DNA of 64,000 nt from Neobacillus massiliamazoniensis (GCF_001048695.1 NZ_CVRB01000003.1:682001-746000), one strand, 5' to 3'; positions 52,770 through 61,310 are shown, counted from the stretch's first letter. Numbers and translations: made by a program. The notes: generated by a model not told the origin, from the sequence alone.

Positions 52770-53150
52770 TTAGTTCAAACGGTGAACAATTTCATATTGA
52801 TTTCCACAAGGATCTTCAAAATAAACTGCATAGTAAGTAGGGCTAATGGGAAATTGTTGAGGTCCAGAGGTAATTTTTCCGCCAATTTCTTTAATCAGTG
52901 TAGCAAGTCTGTCAACTTCATCACGATTTTCTACCCAAAATCCAACTAGATTGCCGTTTGGTTTATGCAAAGGATCTTCAGTGATGGCAAAATAGGCTAC
53001 ACTTGGAAGATTCCCATTGGCTGCAAACACCTTCCACTTATCACTATGGAATGTTTGAATAAAGCCTAATGCGGTAAGAAAACCCTCATAGAATGGTAAA
53101 TTTTTCTCTAAATTATTTACTCTAAGGTCAATGTGACTAAATGGGTTCAT
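52770..53150 (-). CDS. VOC family protein
   Basis: The 126-residue protein begins MNPFSHIDLRVNNLEKNLPF with the VOC metal histidine in SHIDL. It contains FWVENRDEVDRLATLIKEIG, then SGPQQFPISPTYYAVYFEDP and CGNQYEIVHRLN, the conserved VOC end. AAAGGAGGATAAG precedes the ATG. It lies 19 bp from the SRPBCC gene upstream and probably shares its transcript. Confidence 0.88.
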   Translation of the reverse strand: MNPFSHIDLRVNNLEKNLPFYEGFLTALGFIQTFHSDKWKVFAANGNLPSVAYFAITEDPLHKPNGNLVGFWVENRDEVDRLATLIKEIGGKITSGPQQFPISPTYYAVYFEDPCGNQYEIVHRLN

Positions 53151-53169
53151 AACTTATCCTCCTTTTAAA

Positions 53170-53580
53170 TTAAATCCCTTCTTCTATTTGTTTAAGAATT
53201 CTTTCCCAGTATTGCTGCATTTCTTCTCTCACATTCTGATCAGAGAGATTTTCTTGGTGAAAGCTAATGGTCGTTTTTGTATTTTCTTTTGGTATGATCC
53301 GAACTTGAATGGTAGAAGTTTTATCCCATCCTTCTTTTTTCCAAGCAAGTCGAAGTTGTTGTAGAGGTTTAACAATTCGAATTTCCCCTTCCCCCATTTT
53401 TGTACAGAATTTCTGACCTGGTTGAAGATTTATTTTGGTGCTTTCACCTAACCATAATTTTAATCCATCTTCAGATGCGACAAATTCCCAGGCTTTTTCC
53501 TGTGAAATTGGAAAGGTCCTTCTAATTCCTACTTGGAATCCAACCGTTTTAGTTTGACCAACAATTCTCCGTGTGTCCAT
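53170..53580 (-). CDS. SRPBCC family protein
   Basis: The start MDTRRIVGQTKTVGFQVGIR follows GAGAGGTGAAG. The 136-residue protein has the AHSA1-like pattern TFPISQEKAWEFVASEDGLK then LWLGESTKINLQPGQKFCTK and a C-terminal helix QQYWERILKQIEEG. It probably binds a hydrophobic ligand. With the following VOC gene it forms a two-gene cassette, similar in content to SRPBCC/VOC pairs elsewhere. Confidence 0.85.
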   Translation of the reverse strand: MDTRRIVGQTKTVGFQVGIRRTFPISQEKAWEFVASEDGLKLWLGESTKINLQPGQKFCTKMGEGEIRIVKPLQQLRLAWKKEGWDKTSTIQVRIIPKENTKTTISFHQENLSDQNVREEMQQYWERILKQIEEGI

Positions 53581-53667
53581 TTCTTCACCTCTCATCTAAA
53601 ATACAAAATTTAAAATTCTTATATTAAAGTTCTTGATATCTACTAATAATTCCTTTTTTATCCAAAG

Positions 53668-53716
53668 TCTTGTTTAACTAAACTGCCATTTTGTTTAAGT
53701 ACATTTCTTCACAATC
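53668..53716. repeat. Collapsed attC-like element
   Basis: TCTTGTTTAACTAAACTGCC is joined directly to ATTTTGTTTAAG and the tail TACATTTCTTCACAATC. The whole central stem and one inner arm of each side are missing, as after recombination between two element halves. Confidence 0.78.
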
Positions 53717-53727
53717 TTCTATAAGTT

Positions 53728-53804
53728 ATTCCACAATCTGGACCTTTACATAAAGAAAGAGCACAATTCATTCTGCAGAATTGCGCCCGATTATGGAAGA
53801 AGCG
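53728..53804. repeat. Type-B element
   Basis: TTCCACAATCTGGACC, TTTACATAAAGAAAG, stem CAATTCATTCTGCAGAATTG, then CGCCCGATTATGGAAGAAG. Confidence 0.65.
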
Positions 53805-53868
53805 AAAATTACTTTCGAGTATTTCCTAATGATTTAAATGTATTTTTTCTTTGGAATGTGCAATATTA

Positions 53869-54438
53869 TTAATTCCTATTCAAATGATAGATTAGTTGCA
53901 CAACGCCCGACGAGAACGTTCTTGTATTAACCATTTTTAAATTAAATCTCTGGTTTATATCAATAAACAACGGTTTTCCTTCTCCCAAAATAACAGGGTG
54001 AACAGATAATCTAAATTCATCAACAAGCCCTAAATTGATAAAAGTTGTTATAAGATTGGCTCCACCATATAGCCAGATATCTTTACCAGACTTATTCTTT
54101 AATTTATTTACTTCTTCAAGAATATTATCATTTATGAATACTGCTTTATTATCTGTCTGTTTTTGCGTTTTGGAAAACACGTATTTTTCTTTACTATGAA
54201 CTAATTCCCAAATTTCTTTTTCAGTATCAGTATCTTCATTTTCTGGAGTAAATTGGCCCCATAAATCGTAACTTTTTCTCCCATATAAAATAGTATCAAT
54301 TTGATTTAAGAAATTAATAAAGCCCAACTCAGAGTCCATGATACACCAGTCAACTTCCCCATTCTTTCCCTCAATAAACCCATCTAAAGTTACTGCTAAA
54401 TCTAAAATTATTCTTCTTGGTCCTACGTTTTGGGACAT
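53869..54438 (-). CDS. Dihydrofolate reductase family (RibD C-terminal-like) protein
   Basis: The 189-residue protein starts MSQNVGPRRIILDLAVTLDG and has the RibD_C/DHFR-like fold: FIEGKNGEVDWCIMD, DTILYGRKSYDLWGQFTPEN, then KDIWLYGGANLITTFINLGL and VDEFRLSVHPVILGEGKPLF. Members are NAD(P)H-dependent reductases of unknown substrate. GGGAGGAAGAAT precedes the ATG. It is divergent from the WYL regulator, 353 bp away, and is the likely target. Confidence 0.9.
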   Translation of the reverse strand: MSQNVGPRRIILDLAVTLDGFIEGKNGEVDWCIMDSELGFINFLNQIDTILYGRKSYDLWGQFTPENEDTDTEKEIWELVHSKEKYVFSKTQKQTDNKAVFINDNILEEVNKLKNKSGKDIWLYGGANLITTFINLGLVDEFRLSVHPVILGEGKPLFIDINQRFNLKMVNTRTFSSGVVQLIYHLNRN

Positions 54439-54791
54439 AATTCTTCCTCCCTTTAATCAAATAGATATGGCCTTGGTGTAGCAATGTAACCAAATATTAC
54501 TTTAATTATTAGAGGACATTAAAACGAGAAAAAGTAATAGTGACCCTCCATTTTTTCTGCCGTGCCCCTACATACAAGGAGAAATTTTGACTTCATATCC
54601 AATTACCTAGGTAGAGTATGTCCCCTAAGTAATATTAGTAGACATCGCAAATAAAAGTCAGGCTTGTATGTCCGCTAATACATATTGCTTAAATAAGTTA
54701 CTTTGCTACATATACACATAGTATAATACTTAATGATGACATCTATTGTCATAATTAAATATCATTAAAATAATCATTTAGGTGGGTAGTT
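54439..54791. promoter_or_regulatory. Divergent control region with a possible WYL-regulator operator
   Basis: The 353-bp gap between the reductase and the regulator contains the palindrome TGACATCTATTGTCA at 54737-54751, 40 bp before the regulator start. TAGTATAATAC at 54718-54728 could supply a -10 box for the regulator. No other gene or element is seen. Confidence 0.5.
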
Positions 54792-55778
54792 ATGCGCGCT
54801 GATAGGCTTATTTCCATTTTACTTTTGCTGCAACATAAAAAAAAATTGACAACAAGAGAATTAGCCAAGGACTTAGAGGTAACTGAACGTACCATTCATC
54901 GTGATATGGAAGCATTGAGTGCAGCAGGTATTCCTGTTGTGGCTGAACGCGGTAAGGCAGGAGGGTGGAGATTACTTAAACAATATCGAACAAATCTAAC
55001 TGGTATGAAAGCCAATGAAATTAAGTCTTTGTTTATTTCACCGTCATTCCAGTTGCTCACAGACTTAGGATTAACAAAAGATTGGTATGAAGCACGACAG
55101 AAAATACTTGCTTCAATTCCAAGCTCCTTCCAAATAAATGCCGATGATATATGGAATCGAATCCATGTTGATACAAGTGCTTGGAGACAGTCAACTGAAA
55201 AAATGGAGTCATTCAAAATTCTGCAACAAGCCATTTGGGAAGATCGGAAATTACAATTGAATTATGAACGGGCAGACGGGGAGTATGTTGAACGAGATGT
55301 TAACCCTTTGGGATTGGTTGCTAAAGGCAGCACGTGGTATTTAATCGCGTTATCAAAAGATCAAATTCGAAATTATCGAGCATCCAGAATCAAATCTGCT
55401 CTATTAATGAGTGAAACATTTACGCGACCAAATGACTTTAATTTAGCTCAATATTGGAATAGCTCAACACAAGAATTTATTAAAAACCTACCAAGATATG
55501 AGGTAGATGTTGAAGTATCTCCTATTATCGTTCAAAGAATTAAGTTCACTGGACGTTTTGTACAAATATTAAAAATTGAATCTCCCATAGAAAATGGATG
55601 GACTCCAATAAAGCTGTGTTTTGATACAGAACAAGAAGCCAAAGAGTATATTCTGGGCTTTGGGAATCAGATAAAAATCATAAGACCTAACACTTTAAAG
55701 CAAGTTATATTTGATATGGCAAGGGCTGTAATCGATTTTTATGATCAAGAGAATCAAATGGAAAATAAAATGTCCTGA
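54792..55778 (+). CDS. WYL-domain transcriptional regulator (YafY/DeoR-like)
   Basis: The 328-residue protein starts MRADRLISILLLLQHKKKLT with the DeoR-type helix-turn-helix TRELAKDLEVTERTIHRDME and wing GIPVVAERGKAGGWRLL. The WYL domain follows (REYVERDVNPLGLVAKGSTW, YLIALSKDQIRNYRASRIKS), then a C-terminal WCX-like extension. WYL domains bind nucleic-acid or nucleotide ligands. GGTGGG is the ribosome site. It is divergent from the reductase gene. Confidence 0.92.
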   Translation: MRADRLISILLLLQHKKKLTTRELAKDLEVTERTIHRDMEALSAAGIPVVAERGKAGGWRLLKQYRTNLTGMKANEIKSLFISPSFQLLTDLGLTKDWYEARQKILASIPSSFQINADDIWNRIHVDTSAWRQSTEKMESFKILQQAIWEDRKLQLNYERADGEYVERDVNPLGLVAKGSTWYLIALSKDQIRNYRASRIKSALLMSETFTRPNDFNLAQYWNSSTQEFIKNLPRYEVDVEVSPIIVQRIKFTGRFVQILKIESPIENGWTPIKLCFDTEQEAKEYILGFGNQIKIIRPNTLKQVIFDMARAVIDFYDQENQMENKMS

Positions 55779-55848
55779 AAGTAGAAAGACATTTTATTCT
55801 ACTTTCCTTTTGTTAAAAAGCAAACTTATAAACACTTTTTATTTCACA

Positions 55849-55987
55849 AAATGGAACTAAAATGGAAAAAGCACTTTCCTTATTACAGGAAAGCGCCCGA
55901 TTGTTGAATAAGAAAAAGCTGCCGCATCAGCTTTCCTTTATTGAACTCTTGCTACCCTATAGTTTAAGTGTAGTTTTTCACAAACTT
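55849..55987. repeat. Composite element: type B fused to main type
   Basis: AAAATGGAACTAAAATGG, stem GCACTTTCCTTATTACAGGAAAGCGC, CCGATTGTTGAATAAG (type B), immediately continued by stem AAAGCTGCCGCATCAGCTTT, then TTGAACTCTTGCTACCC and TATAGTTTAAG with the tail TGTAGTTTTTCACAAAC. The shared GTTGAATAAG is the junction of both. Confidence 0.8.
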
Positions 55988-56211
55988 TACTTGCTTTATT
56001 TGGAGCTTTCATAAGTTAACGTGCAGATTGAACCGGTCGTAGCCCACAAACAGGGGAGGAAATTCAGATCCCTGCTTCTAAAATTCTTAAGTTTTAGACG
56101 CAATATTGACCGTATTGGGCCTCGTTTTTAGCTTAGCCATTTAGACTCCTATTATTAGTGATTAATTATTATAATAATCTGTGTCTACTATAGACTAAAA
56201 ATCAATATCGT
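55988..56211. other. Intergenic with a possible 17-codon ORF
   Basis: On the minus strand an AGGAG site precedes a 17-residue frame MAKLKTRPNTVNIASKT (56088-56141). It could be a truncated gene start. CAGGGGAGG with GATCCCTG forms a hairpin next to it. Nothing else is recognised. Confidence 0.35.
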
Positions 56212-56589
56212 CTATTTTAAACCTGTTTGCGTTTTACCAGAAGCGTATCCATTTATGAACGTAACCATAATTGAATTAGGACCTGCATTTGTAGCAAATG
56301 TATAACCTTTTATCTCCAAATTTCCTGATTTTCCTTCTGTTTGGGTAGTAGGCTGCCCAAGTATTTTTTCGACTTCTGCTATCGTCATGCCACCTTTTCC
56401 TGTCTTTGCATCTCCTACCCTAATTTTGTCGTATTCAGCTTTTCCAGGCAAAGAAGAAGCACTTTGATGTGAATTACTCACTCCATTTCCCATAATAGTA
56501 ACTCCGTTAATCACACCTACAATAATAAAAATTAAAACAACTGAGGAAACAACTAGCATCCCTAATTTAAATAATTTTCCCACATTCAT
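56212..56589 (-). CDS. Membrane-anchored SmpA/BamE-like domain protein
   Basis: The product has an N-terminal membrane anchor (KLGMLVVSSVVLIFIIVGVI), a short linker, and a domain with IRVGDAKTGKGGMTIAEVEK, ILGQPTTQTEGKSGNLEIKG and YTFATNAGPNSIMVTFINGY. The MTxxEVxxILGxP pattern is that of DUF3862/BamE-like small extracellular domains. The first ATG is too close to AAGGAG, so GTG at 56583 may be the start. The function is unknown. Confidence 0.78.
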   Translation of the reverse strand: MNVGKLFKLGMLVVSSVVLIFIIVGVINGVTIMGNGVSNSHQSASSLPGKAEYDKIRVGDAKTGKGGMTIAEVEKILGQPTTQTEGKSGNLEIKGYTFATNAGPNSIMVTFINGYASGKTQTGLK

Positions 56590-56824
56590 TCTCCTTAACG
56601 CTAACTATGTCTTATTTTTCCCAACAATCATTCATTCCAAAAAACCATTATAGCAAAACCAATAATTTGATGGCTAATTTTAACGCTTTGGATGATATCA
56701 TTATTAAATATTTCTACTGTCAACCAAGCCAAATGATAAAGATAAACGAATGGTTTTTACAACCGCCCCTTATTAAAAGAGAGGAACCCGGAACATATAA
56801 AAAAAGGCAATTAACCTCGATGTG
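56590..56824. other. No convincing gene
   Basis: A + frame of 97 codons (56607-56900) lacks a ribosome site and a hydrophobic or conserved core and runs into the repeat at 56825, so it is not called. Confidence 0.4.
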
Positions 56825-56980
56825 TAGCTTTGAAATAAAGTTTAATCAAAAATACCTCACAATCCCAAGTTTTACGATAAATAAAAAGAATCCATTTTGA
56901 AAAAAGATTGATCAAAACGGATTCTTCCCTATCAGTTTTAAGTTATGGGTTTATAAAAAAGTTTAATCACTTTCTAGCTT
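56825..56980. repeat. Second dispersed repeat, copy 2
   Basis: TTTGAAATAAAGTTTAATCAAAA, AAAAAGATTGATCAAAACGG, ATTC and GGTTTATAAAAAAGTTTAATC follow the same order as at 46797-46925. The inner part pairs AAGAATCCATTTTGA with TCAAAACGGATTCTT. Confidence 0.6.
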
Positions 56981-56987
56981 AGATCTT

Positions 56988-57018
56988 CCAGAATCGCGCC
57001 CTTTAATGGAATAACTAA
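56988..57018. repeat. Type-B element fragment
   Basis: CAGAATCGCGCCCTTTAATGG and AATAACTAAG, nearly the same as at 13686-13712. Confidence 0.55.
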
Positions 57019-57050
57019 GATATGGCCTTTACTGTTAAAATCAATTAATT

Positions 57051-57088
57051 TTTCTTCAACTAACGCACCCGTTAGTGCAACAAGAAAG
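57051..57088. repeat. Collapsed attC-like element
   Basis: TTTCTTCAACTAACGCACCC joined to GTTAGTGCAACAAG. The left outer box and the right box are fused into one palindrome without stem or inner arms. Confidence 0.78.
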
Positions 57089-57097
57089 TACTTAATT

Positions 57098-57292
57098 TCA
57101 AAGTTTCGAACCACACCAAGGACAATAATCGATGATAATACACGACGTTCCACCATCATGTATTATCAAACCATAGTCATTTTTTCGGTTATCAAAAAAG
57201 ATTATTTTGTCAGGACATTCAAACGGATTCTCATGTATTTCACATTCGAAATTAACATGATAAGCCATATCCTCACAACAATGTTTTTTCAT
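57098..57292 (-). CDS. DUF6980-like cysteine-rich small protein
   Basis: The 64-residue protein begins MKKHCCEDMAYHVNFECEIH and ends IIIDYCPWCGSKL, with CC, a single C after FE, and CPWCG as likely zinc ligands; HENPFECPDKIIFFD lies between. It matches the DUF6980 family; the role is unknown. AAGGAGTAATG precedes the ATG. Confidence 0.85.
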   Translation of the reverse strand: MKKHCCEDMAYHVNFECEIHENPFECPDKIIFFDNRKNDYGLIIHDGGTSCIIIDYCPWCGSKL

Positions 57293-57310
57293 AATTTCAT
57301 TACTCCTTAT

Positions 57311-57353
57311 TTAGTTAAAGCACCCTTTAGTTTAAGTACATTTATTCACAATA
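57311..57353. repeat. attC-like element, right half; rightmost copy
   Basis: TTTAGTTAAAGCACCC, TTTAGTTTAAG and the tail TACATTTATTCACAATAA. No further copies are seen to its right, so the array ends here. Confidence 0.75.
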
Positions 57354-57393
57354 ATTAAGCTCATCGAATAAATATAACATCCTTATGTAGGGT

Positions 57394-58170
57394 TTACGCA
57401 TCATTTAGAATTGCATCAACAGTATAACGAGCGTTTTCACTTATTTTTTTATCAAGGCTATTATAGGTAATTAATGCCTTCCATAATGCCCAACCTTTAG
57501 CACGATTCCAGGTACCTTTATCTAAATTCATACTTTTAATAAATACTTCTCGACTATCTTTATCAAAAAATGTCCATGCCATAGCTAGGTCACAAGAAGG
57601 ATCTCCTGTACCTAAGATTCCAAAATCAATAACACCTGCCAGATGTCCATTTTGAACCAATAAGTTTCCTGGAGCTATATCCCCATGTACCCATATAGGC
57701 TCACTTTCCCATTTGCTTAAGAGAGCTTGCTCCCAAATCAACTGACACTTTTCTATATTAATTTTTCATTCAAGTTTATCCAAAGCTTCCTTTGTTTCAG
57801 AGTCATAGACACTTAAATCTCCACCCCTATAAAAATTATGAGGACCAGCGATTGGTCCATTTGAAGCATTAATACTTTCAAATTCCAATAAAAAGTTCGT
57901 TAATTCCTCCGCAAATAATGATAAATTAATATTATTTTTATTAACTGTATCCCCTGATAACCATTTATTAATAGACCAAACAAAAGGATATTCGGATAGT
58001 TGGATGCCCTTTTGCCACAGGTTCAGTAATTGGAAGAGCTAAGTTCTTTGCTAATATAGGTAACCATTTTGCTTCTTTTTGTACTTGAGGTTCATATGAT
58101 TTTCCACTGGGCAATCTTACAGTCATTTTTTCACCCAAATGAAATGTACGATTATCATGTCCGCTGTTTT
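57394..58170 (-). pseudogene. Aminoglycoside phosphotransferase (APH) family pseudogene
   Basis: The intact 3' part encodes the APH core PIWVHGDIAPGNLLVQNGHL, with the HGDxxxxN catalytic loop, and VIDFGILGTGDPSCDLAMAW, with the DFG-like site. Upstream the frame is interrupted by a TGA-type stop (EALDKLE-stop) and a frameshift near 58010. The N-terminal part GHDNRTFHLGEKMTVRLPSG is still readable but has no start. The gene is inactive as it stands. Confidence 0.8.
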
Positions 58171-58410
58171 TGACGTTCTAAGCGGTTACTTTATGAATTT
58201 ATGTTAAAGCTATTTCAAAGAGAAGATACAGAACTGGGAAGAACGCATGTTTAGCAAGGGTTCTTCCCCACTTTCCACCAAAAAATGTGCGTCATTTATG
58301 ATACGGTTCACCGCAGTGCATTTAAATGAGGTTTTCCATTTTAGAATTAAACCTCCGTAACTACTTTTCAATCCCCCATTTTTTCATTTTCCAAATTAAG
58401 GTTGCATGGC
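58171..58410. other. Decayed DNA without a readable gene
   Basis: Only short frames are present. The minus strand may hold the out-of-frame tail of the chimeric ORF to its right. Confidence 0.35.
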
Positions 58411-58737
58411 TTAATTGCAAACGGTAGTAGTATTTACGCAAAGCATTTCAACCAAATTCCTCAATTCTAGAATATTACCGGGAAAGGGATATGTTTTTAA
58501 AATTTCTAATGTCTCATTTTTGAACCATTTCTTTCTCTTGAGGCTTGGAAGTTCTTTTCTGAGTTCAATCGCACGTTCGAGGACGTTTGAATCGTGTTTT
58601 TGAAGACTGCCTTTCTTTTCTCTAATCTGTGGCTTCAATGCTTCAAACCCACCATGTTCGTAGGCGTGCAGGTATCTTTCGAGTGATCGAATACTTATAG
58701 TCGTTTTCTCACTGCCAGGAATAGCGTTGTTTAGCAA
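58411..58737 (-). pseudogene. Transposase N-terminus fused to a sigma-54 activator fragment
   Basis: Residues 14-68 (SIRSLERYLHAYEHGGFEAL, KPQIREKKGSLQKHDSNVLE, RAIELRKELPSLKRKK) are the helix-turn-helix region of a DDE integrase-type transposase. The frame then switches to TYPFPGNILELRNLVEMLCV, the end of a sigma-54-dependent activator AAA+ domain. The catalytic domains of both are missing, so this is an accidental fusion of remnants. Confidence 0.7.
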
Positions 58738-59327
58738 TTTCCTTCAAAAGTGCATACCTCTCCTCGGATTAACCACTTTTTCTACTAATTAGCAGGATAT
58801 TGATTGATTTATATCTTATAATAGAATTAGTAATATATAGTAAGAAGTGAATTTGAATTTGGGAAATATAAAAATACTTTTGGATTAAACAATTTCAAAA
58901 CGATGAAAAAAACATCAAAAGCTGTTGAATTTAAAAATATTGTAAATGATGAAGTAATTTATTTACTTCCTAATAAAGAGATTACTATTGTTTTAATCCA
59001 AAAACAGTTGAAGAAAATAAAGAATTAGCAGAAAAATCTACTGGTTTAAATCAAAATACAGCTTTCCTAGAATTCCCCAAGAGAGAGCACACTGGTAATG
59101 GACTGATTTGCTATGGGTGCTTATAAATTTAAATCAGAAGATGAATTAGATGTTTTTTTTACGTGAGTTAATTAAATAAATTGCCTCTTGCAAAAATGAT
59201 GTCATATAGAAATTTGTCAAATTCGCTCTAAGAGTAAGAACCATTGTCGATATTTTCATATGCATTAAAATCAAAGAAGACGGCACACCAGTTATTCATT
59301 ACCGATTTACCGCCCCGACATTTGAAT
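58738..59327. other. Decayed + strand coding remnants
   Basis: Pieces such as MKKTSKAVEFKNIVNDEVIY then LLPNKEITIVL, and in another frame KTVEENKELAEKSTGLNQNT, suggest a frameshifted small gene at 58908-59120. A further C-terminal end, GTPVIHYRFTAPTFE-stop, lies at 59281-59325. Families are not recognised. Confidence 0.45.
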
Positions 59328-59370
59328 AGAAGCAGGTTTTCCCTTTAATGGGAACCTGCTTCTTCTTTTA
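59328..59370 (+). terminator. Intrinsic terminator
   Basis: AGAAGCAGGTTTTCCC and GGGAACCTGCTTCT form a long stem around TTTAAT, followed by TCTTTT. Confidence 0.88.
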
Positions 59371-59494
59371 AAACTATCTGCGATAAGCACTCATCGTGTG
59401 TTTTGATAGAAAGATGATACGAATACGCATTATAATGGTGGTAATGCTTCTATTCAACTTAGCCGGTATCTCATGTCCAGCACGGCACTTTTTC

Positions 59495-61054
59495 TTAATG
59501 CTGAACGTCCTGTGCGAATAAATCGGCAAGACTGATAGGACCGCATACCTCATCAAACAAATTCATCAATTCGTCATCATAATTGTTACGGAGCTTGCAA
59601 TCTCGGTCAAAAATCATGGTAGGCTCGTCCTCTGGTTTCACAGCTGGCCACTCAGGCAGTCCTGGGTGATTTGGATTACCTGTATTTGCAAAATGAATGA
59701 CTGCTTGGAATATCTTTTCTTCCAGTTCATCTGAAACGCCATCAATATTACATATTTCAACTTTATCTGTATTATGGAAGACAAAAGGAATGTCCGAACA
59801 ATGCCATGCTGCCTTTCCATGAGTAATAGGAAATTCTAGAGTGAAATGATACAAGAAAGCAGGAGCCTTTCCTCCTTCTGCCAGCAGTTTTGCCAGTTCT
59901 TTAGAAGGCATACGGAAAATTCTATCAAGTGATATTAAATCAATCGCTTTCTTTTCAGGATAAGCTTTAGCAAACAAATCGATAAGCTCCTGTGTATGCT
60001 CACAAAAACGCTTACCAAGCATTTCTCTTTCTTGCTCATCAGAAAGCTCATATTTATTAAAAGTCGCTGGTTTAAAGGCAAACTCACCAAATACAGAACC
60101 TACCATCAGTGGAATGGTCTTTGCGTGTTCGGTAAATCCATGTATGAGAGGTTCTCCATAATAATAATCATTTTTTAATGGCGCACAGCCCATATATCCG
60201 CCCTTTTGCATAACCATTGGACATACCTTTCCATAGACCTTTACCAGTTCATTGTAAGGAAGCGTTTCTAGAACTTCTACTTCATTTTCTGAAAGTCCCA
60301 TTTCTTCGAGCATGGCTGTTACAATCATTCTTCCATCACCTTTTGGTTGAGGCATCAGCCTACCATCGTCAATACCGCTCATAACAATTCCCTTATGGAA
60401 TAGTCCATCCGCATCCGGTATCTGCATCAGACCGGTAATTTTCATACCGCCGCCAGACTGTCCGAACAGTGTAACATTTTCAGGATCTCCACCAAATTGG
60501 GCTATGTTTTCATGAACCCATTTCAAAGACGCTACAAGATCAGCATGACCGGCGTTTGCGGAATTTTTATATTTCTCTCCAAAAGGGGAAAAATCCATAT
60601 ATCCAAGGATATTGAGACGGTGATTCACACTCACTACCACTACGTCCCCATAATGACTCATATTAAAACCGTCATATGCTATCTGTTCAATCGATGATCC
60701 AGCGGTAAATCCGCCACCGTGAAGCCATACCAAAACTGGTTTTTTAGCATTCTCATCAAGAGCTTTCGTCCAGATATTCAGATTCTGGCAATTTTCATCC
60801 TGAGGCCAGTAACGGTGTGGCACCATCAGTTCTGCAGTTGGATTATCCTGTTGCATCAGGGGACATACATATCCATATGATGTAGCATCTTTTATACCTT
60901 CCCATGGAGTTACTTCCTCTGGCATCTGAAATCTTTTTGCCTGTGCATAAGGAATTCCTTTGAAAATATGAACTCCGTCATAAAAATAACCTTTTAATTG
61001 ACCTGCTTTCGTCTGAACAACAGGTACTTCATCAAATACAAATTTTTTTGCCAT
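59495..61054 (-). CDS. Carboxylesterase type B (alpha/beta hydrolase)
   Basis: The start MAKKFVFDEVPVVQTKAGQL follows GGAGGG. The 519-residue protein has the carboxylesterase/para-nitrobenzyl esterase layout: FKGIPYAQAKRFQMPE, the oxyanion loop PVLVWLHGGGFTAGSS, and the nucleophile elbow TLFGQSGGGMK (GxSxG with Gln in place of the usual Glu) near 200. A C-terminal HCSDIPFVFHN includes the catalytic histidine region. With the transporter and GH3 gene it forms a carbohydrate-use block, possibly removing ester groups from sugars or glycosides. Confidence 0.9.
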   Translation of the reverse strand: MAKKFVFDEVPVVQTKAGQLKGYFYDGVHIFKGIPYAQAKRFQMPEEVTPWEGIKDATSYGYVCPLMQQDNPTAELMVPHRYWPQDENCQNLNIWTKALDENAKKPVLVWLHGGGFTAGSSIEQIAYDGFNMSHYGDVVVVSVNHRLNILGYMDFSPFGEKYKNSANAGHADLVASLKWVHENIAQFGGDPENVTLFGQSGGGMKITGLMQIPDADGLFHKGIVMSGIDDGRLMPQPKGDGRMIVTAMLEEMGLSENEVEVLETLPYNELVKVYGKVCPMVMQKGGYMGCAPLKNDYYYGEPLIHGFTEHAKTIPLMVGSVFGEFAFKPATFNKYELSDEQEREMLGKRFCEHTQELIDLFAKAYPEKKAIDLISLDRIFRMPSKELAKLLAEGGKAPAFLYHFTLEFPITHGKAAWHCSDIPFVFHNTDKVEICNIDGVSDELEEKIFQAVIHFANTGNPNHPGLPEWPAVKPEDEPTMIFDRDCKLRNNYDDELMNLFDEVCGPISLADLFAQDVQH

Positions 61055-61111
61055 CCTTTTTCCCTCCAATATCAAAAATCCGCCACCGTAGAAAAACAAC
61101 ATTGACATCAT

Positions 61112-61310
61112 TTTGTCTGATAATTACTTGTAAACCTTTAATACTCTAGGCTCAAGGTCACCATCAACGTCAAGATCGGGAATCTTTTTGACCACCATGT
61201 CGATTCCCTAGCAGTCCACAACATCTTTTTTGGTTGCAAGAACATCCACAAGTTTCCGGTAAGCACCGGCAGTAGTTTGTGCTTCTGAAGAAACCATATA
61301 ACTTACCTTC
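61112..61310 (-). pseudogene. Small gene remnant between esterase and transporter
   Basis: The minus strand reads MVSSEAQTTAGAYRKLVDVL, ATKKDVVDC-stop, then GIDMVVKKIPDLDVDGDLEP and RVLKVYK. The single TAG and the missing N-terminus indicate a broken gene, perhaps the end of another hydrolase of the same operon. The family is not identified. Confidence 0.45.

Noticed and set aside
56607..56900. + strand ORF of 97 codons
   Set aside because: No ribosome site, low-complexity composition, and it runs into a dispersed non-coding repeat.
17773..57353. CRISPR array
   Set aside because: The repeats are spaced by whole genes of very different length and have variable centres; there are no short uniform spacers and no cas genes.
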